NCBI GenBank assembly: GCA_964528035.1
Contig: CAZGQY010000204.1
Coordinates: 1 to 6,998, forward strand
Direction: 5' to 3'
Length of the DNA: 6,998 nucleotides
Source of the DNA: CAZGQY01 sp964528035
GTDB lineage: Bacteria; Pseudomonadota; Gammaproteobacteria; Methylococcales; UBA1147
The position numbers and the translations under genes were made by a program. Shown here piece after piece: positions 5,418 to 6,998 of the stretch. Position 1 is the first letter of the stretch. Every line of letters begins with the position of its first letter. The notes below the pieces were generated by a model that saw only the letters and a program-made list of their open reading frames with translations, had not been told where the DNA came from and searched no databases.

Positions 5418-5927
5418 CTATAGCAAACCCCGCTCTGCAAAGGAACAGGTATTTTCTCCCACGATGATATGATCCAGTGTTCTAACATCAATCAGATTCA
5501 AGGCTTCTTTGACCTTGTTGGTTATCTGCTTATCAGCGTGGCTGGGTTCGTCGATGCCGGAGGGGTGATTATGGGCGAGGATACAGGCGGCGGCATTGTA
5601 TGACAGCGCGGATTTGACGATCTCTCGCGGGTAGATACTGGCTCCGTCGATGGTTCCCCGAAATAGTTCTTCAAAGGCAATGACCCGGTGTTGATTGTCC
5701 AGCCACAGCACCCCGAAGATTTCATGTGCCAGCCCGCCCAGTTGCAGTTTTAAAAAATCCTTCGTTTCCGAGGGGCTTTCAATCTTTGTTCCCGGCGAAA
5801 ATGTTTTGTTGATGGTTTCCATTGCGATGGCAATGATTTCATTATCCGTGGCCTTGCGGTAGCCTCCCGCCATTTCCCGAATATAGAGCGGCCTTGCCCC
5901 TCGATTGTTGAAATTCCGTTTCAGCAT
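5418..5927 (-). CDS. RadC-like JAB/MPN domain protein
   Basis: A 169-residue JAB-domain protein of the RadC/YeeS type found on plasmids, phages and islands. The full JAMM-type metal motif is present: HNHPSG with His119 and His121, then Ser129 and Asp132 (H-x-H-x7-S-x2-D), with Glu86/Glu87 in AFEELFRGTIDG upstream as the candidate acidic partner. The protein ends CSFAERGLL, the usual family C-terminus, so the nearby IS has not truncated it. The first 30 residues are a short extension before the conserved region; the helix-hairpin-helix of chromosomal RadC is absent. AAAGGA lies 14 bases before ATG 5927, a long spacing; Met19 (5873) is a weaker alternative. The biochemical function of this family is unresolved despite the name: a putative metal-dependent hydrolase. 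It is divergent from the 6001 gene. Confidence 0.9.
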   Translation of the reverse strand: MLKRNFNNRGARPLYIREMAGGYRKATDNEIIAIAMETINKTFSPGTKIESPSETKDFLKLQLGGLAHEIFGVLWLDNQHRVIAFEELFRGTIDGASIYPREIVKSALSYNAAACILAHNHPSGIDEPSHADKQITNKVKEALNLIDVRTLDHIIVGENTCSFAERGLL

Positions 5928-5971
5928 GATTACCCGGCTTTTCCTTTAATTTCCTGGGCCGATGCCTTAAC

Positions 5972-5994
5972 ATTGATTCATTACGTCAATCAAT
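5972..5994. promoter_or_regulatory. Operator-like 23-bp palindrome between divergent genes
   Basis: ATTGATT (5972-5978) and AATCAAT (5988-5994) are perfect 7-base inverted arms with a 9-base spacer, in the 73-bp gap between the divergent genes starting at 5927 and 6001. It ends 6 bases before ATG 6001 and contains TTGACG on the minus strand (5984-5989), a possible -35 for the radC-like gene. A dimeric repressor bound here could control both genes. Confidence 0.45.
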
Positions 5995-6000
5995 AAAAAT

Positions 6001-6441
6001 ATGCTCAGGCTCGAAAACAAGCCCCGCCCTAAAGATAAAATCTGGCCTGCTTACTACATCTTGGAGAAAATGGAGGGCTTCGAGAATTTCGATACACGGC
6101 TTTCCCATCTCCCATGGAAACACCGCATAGGATACTTTCTACTTAGTTTCAGGCAAAGAAACAAACCGGAATTGGTGACGATATCGGAAAAAGAAGGCTG
6201 GCGACAATCCGATTATCTGCGCTATTTCGGCTTGCCGGAAAACTGGATATTCGACCCGGTAGAGCTTAACGACAGCGTACAAAAACTATTTGATAAAGCC
6301 TATAAGCAATCGCCCCCGGATCATATCCAAGCCATACTTGACGATGAAATTGCGCTCGAATTGATGGATTATTATATCGGTAAAGATTTCGAGGAATGGA
6401 AGGCGAACAACCCCGGACAATATGACCCGGATGAATATTAG
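6001..6441 (+). CDS. Hypothetical protein
   Basis: A 146-residue soluble protein; I do not recognise a family. There is no signal peptide or membrane segment. It is rich in aromatic and charged residues (WPAYYILEKMEGF, WKHRIGYFLLSF, DYLRYFGLPENW), has a basic N-terminus (LRLENKPRPKDK) and an acidic C-terminus (PGQYDPDEY). EKEGWRQSDYLRYFGLP (about 63-79) resembles a short helix-turn-helix-like stretch, but I would not call it a DNA-binding domain. ATG 6001 has no Shine-Dalgarno sequence, only an A-rich leader; a TGA 25 bases upstream closes the frame. Met24 at 6070 has GGAG but only three bases of spacing. Its stop is three bases from the stop of the convergent J-domain gene. It is the only plus-strand gene here. 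Confidence 0.7.
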   Translation: MLRLENKPRPKDKIWPAYYILEKMEGFENFDTRLSHLPWKHRIGYFLLSFRQRNKPELVTISEKEGWRQSDYLRYFGLPENWIFDPVELNDSVQKLFDKAYKQSPPDHIQAILDDEIALELMDYYIGKDFEEWKANNPGQYDPDEY

Positions 6442-6444
6442 CGG

Positions 6445-6996
6445 TTATTTCCAGCCCTTATGTTTTTTTATAACATCAAAGGCCAGATTAACCATTTTCA
6501 TCATTTGATTAGACCCGCCCTGATCCGGGTGAACTTTCATTTGTAGTTTTCGCTTTTGTTTTTTTAAAACAGCGAACGTTAGCCCCTCGTCTTCAAGTTC
6601 CAACCATTGCAAAGCATCCTGATAGCTCATATTTGAGCCTGTGGCGGGTTCTTCGTTGCGCGGCTGTTCTTGCTGGCGGTATTGCCCTCCTGCCTCCCTT
6701 TCCTGCGCCGCTATTTCCAGCATGGCACGAATACAAAACTCGATACGATCATACATCTTCCCAAAATTGTCGATGCCGTACACTTCGCAAATCTCTATTT
6801 TTCTGCCTCCGTACATAATGGAGATAATGCCCGTTTCTGAATAACGTGGTGCATCTTTTAATTTTTTATCCTCTTCTGCTTTTGAGTGCTGTTCTCTTTC
6901 CAGAGCATCAATATTTAATATCGGGTAGTTTTTAAAACCTGCCGCGGTTTTTACCCTTAAATATTCGGGTGAAAATTCTAAAACCGTATTTTTCAT
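6445..6996 (-). CDS. J-domain (DnaJ-like) protein
   Basis: A 183-residue protein with a C-terminal J domain (about 123-183). SYQDALQWLELE begins the domain, a basic helix II (FAVLKKQKRKLQMKV) follows, then the His-Pro-Asp motif at 156-158 (KVHPDQGGS) and helix III (QMMKMVNLAFDVIKKH). HPD is the signature that stimulates Hsp70/DnaK ATPase, so this is a likely co-chaperone that recruits DnaK to a specific partner. The N-terminal 100 residues (LEFSPEYLRVKTAAGFKNYPIL; IISIMYGGRKIEICEVYG) are not a known client domain and lack the G/F and zinc regions of DnaJ. A Gln/Glu-rich linker (GGQYRQQEQPRNEEPATG) separates the parts. The ATG is 2 bases from the window end, so its ribosome site and promoter are not visible and a longer upstream reading cannot be excluded. 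Confidence 0.85.
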   Translation of the reverse strand: MKNTVLEFSPEYLRVKTAAGFKNYPILNIDALEREQHSKAEEDKKLKDAPRYSETGIISIMYGGRKIEICEVYGIDNFGKMYDRIEFCIRAMLEIAAQEREAGGQYRQQEQPRNEEPATGSNMSYQDALQWLELEDEGLTFAVLKKQKRKLQMKVHPDQGGSNQMMKMVNLAFDVIKKHKGWK

Positions 6997-6998
6997 TA

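Noticed and set aside
5522..5725. Alternative minus-strand frame within the radC-like gene
   Set aside because: The overlapping 169-residue frame contains the whole JAMM motif; the alternative is low-complexity shadow sequence.

Overview
This window looks like an accessory region, either a plasmid or an integrated element, from a Gram-negative bacterium and most likely a proteobacterium. The reasons are a lipoprotein-type signal peptide, a serine resolvase, an IS1182/IS5-like transposase, a RadC-like JAB protein and a small WGR protein, with no housekeeping genes. I cannot name the genus from sequence alone. Every gene except one (6001-6441) is on the minus strand.

Layout. (1) Positions 35-845 hold a two-gene operon read right to left: a complete serine recombinase of the resolvase/invertase type and, one base after its stop, a WGR-domain protein. 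The recombinase promoter lies inside a 38-bp inverted repeat (853-890). (2) Positions 960-3780 form a discrete cassette. It is bounded by two near-identical 28-bp imperfect palindromes in opposite orientation (961-988 and 3752-3779; 26 of 28 bases match). It carries a small predicted lipoprotein and a roughly 690-residue secreted multidomain protein with a dockerin module and a candidate permuted NlpC/P60-type cysteine hydrolase domain. A terminator-like hairpin follows the second gene. By eye the cassette is more AT-rich than the recombinase and IS genes. (3) Positions 3815-5408 are an apparently intact insertion sequence of the IS1182 type, with 27-bp terminal inverted repeats and a 446-residue DDE transposase. 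(4) Positions 5418-6996 hold a RadC/JAB-domain gene, a divergent gene of unknown function behind a 23-bp operator-like palindrome, and a convergent gene for a J-domain protein.

The main observation is that the arms of the cassette-flanking palindromes recur, slightly degenerated and wider spaced, over the promoter of the neighbouring serine recombinase gene. This suggests that one recombinase family member recognises all three sites, regulates its own gene, and could invert or once mobilised the two-gene cassette. The sites also have an 11-6-11 architecture like Xer/dif sites, and they could equally be the terminal inverted repeats of a non-autonomous element, so the mechanism is open. The cassette cargo, a lipoprotein plus a secreted putative hydrolase with a dockerin, is itself an unusual pairing.
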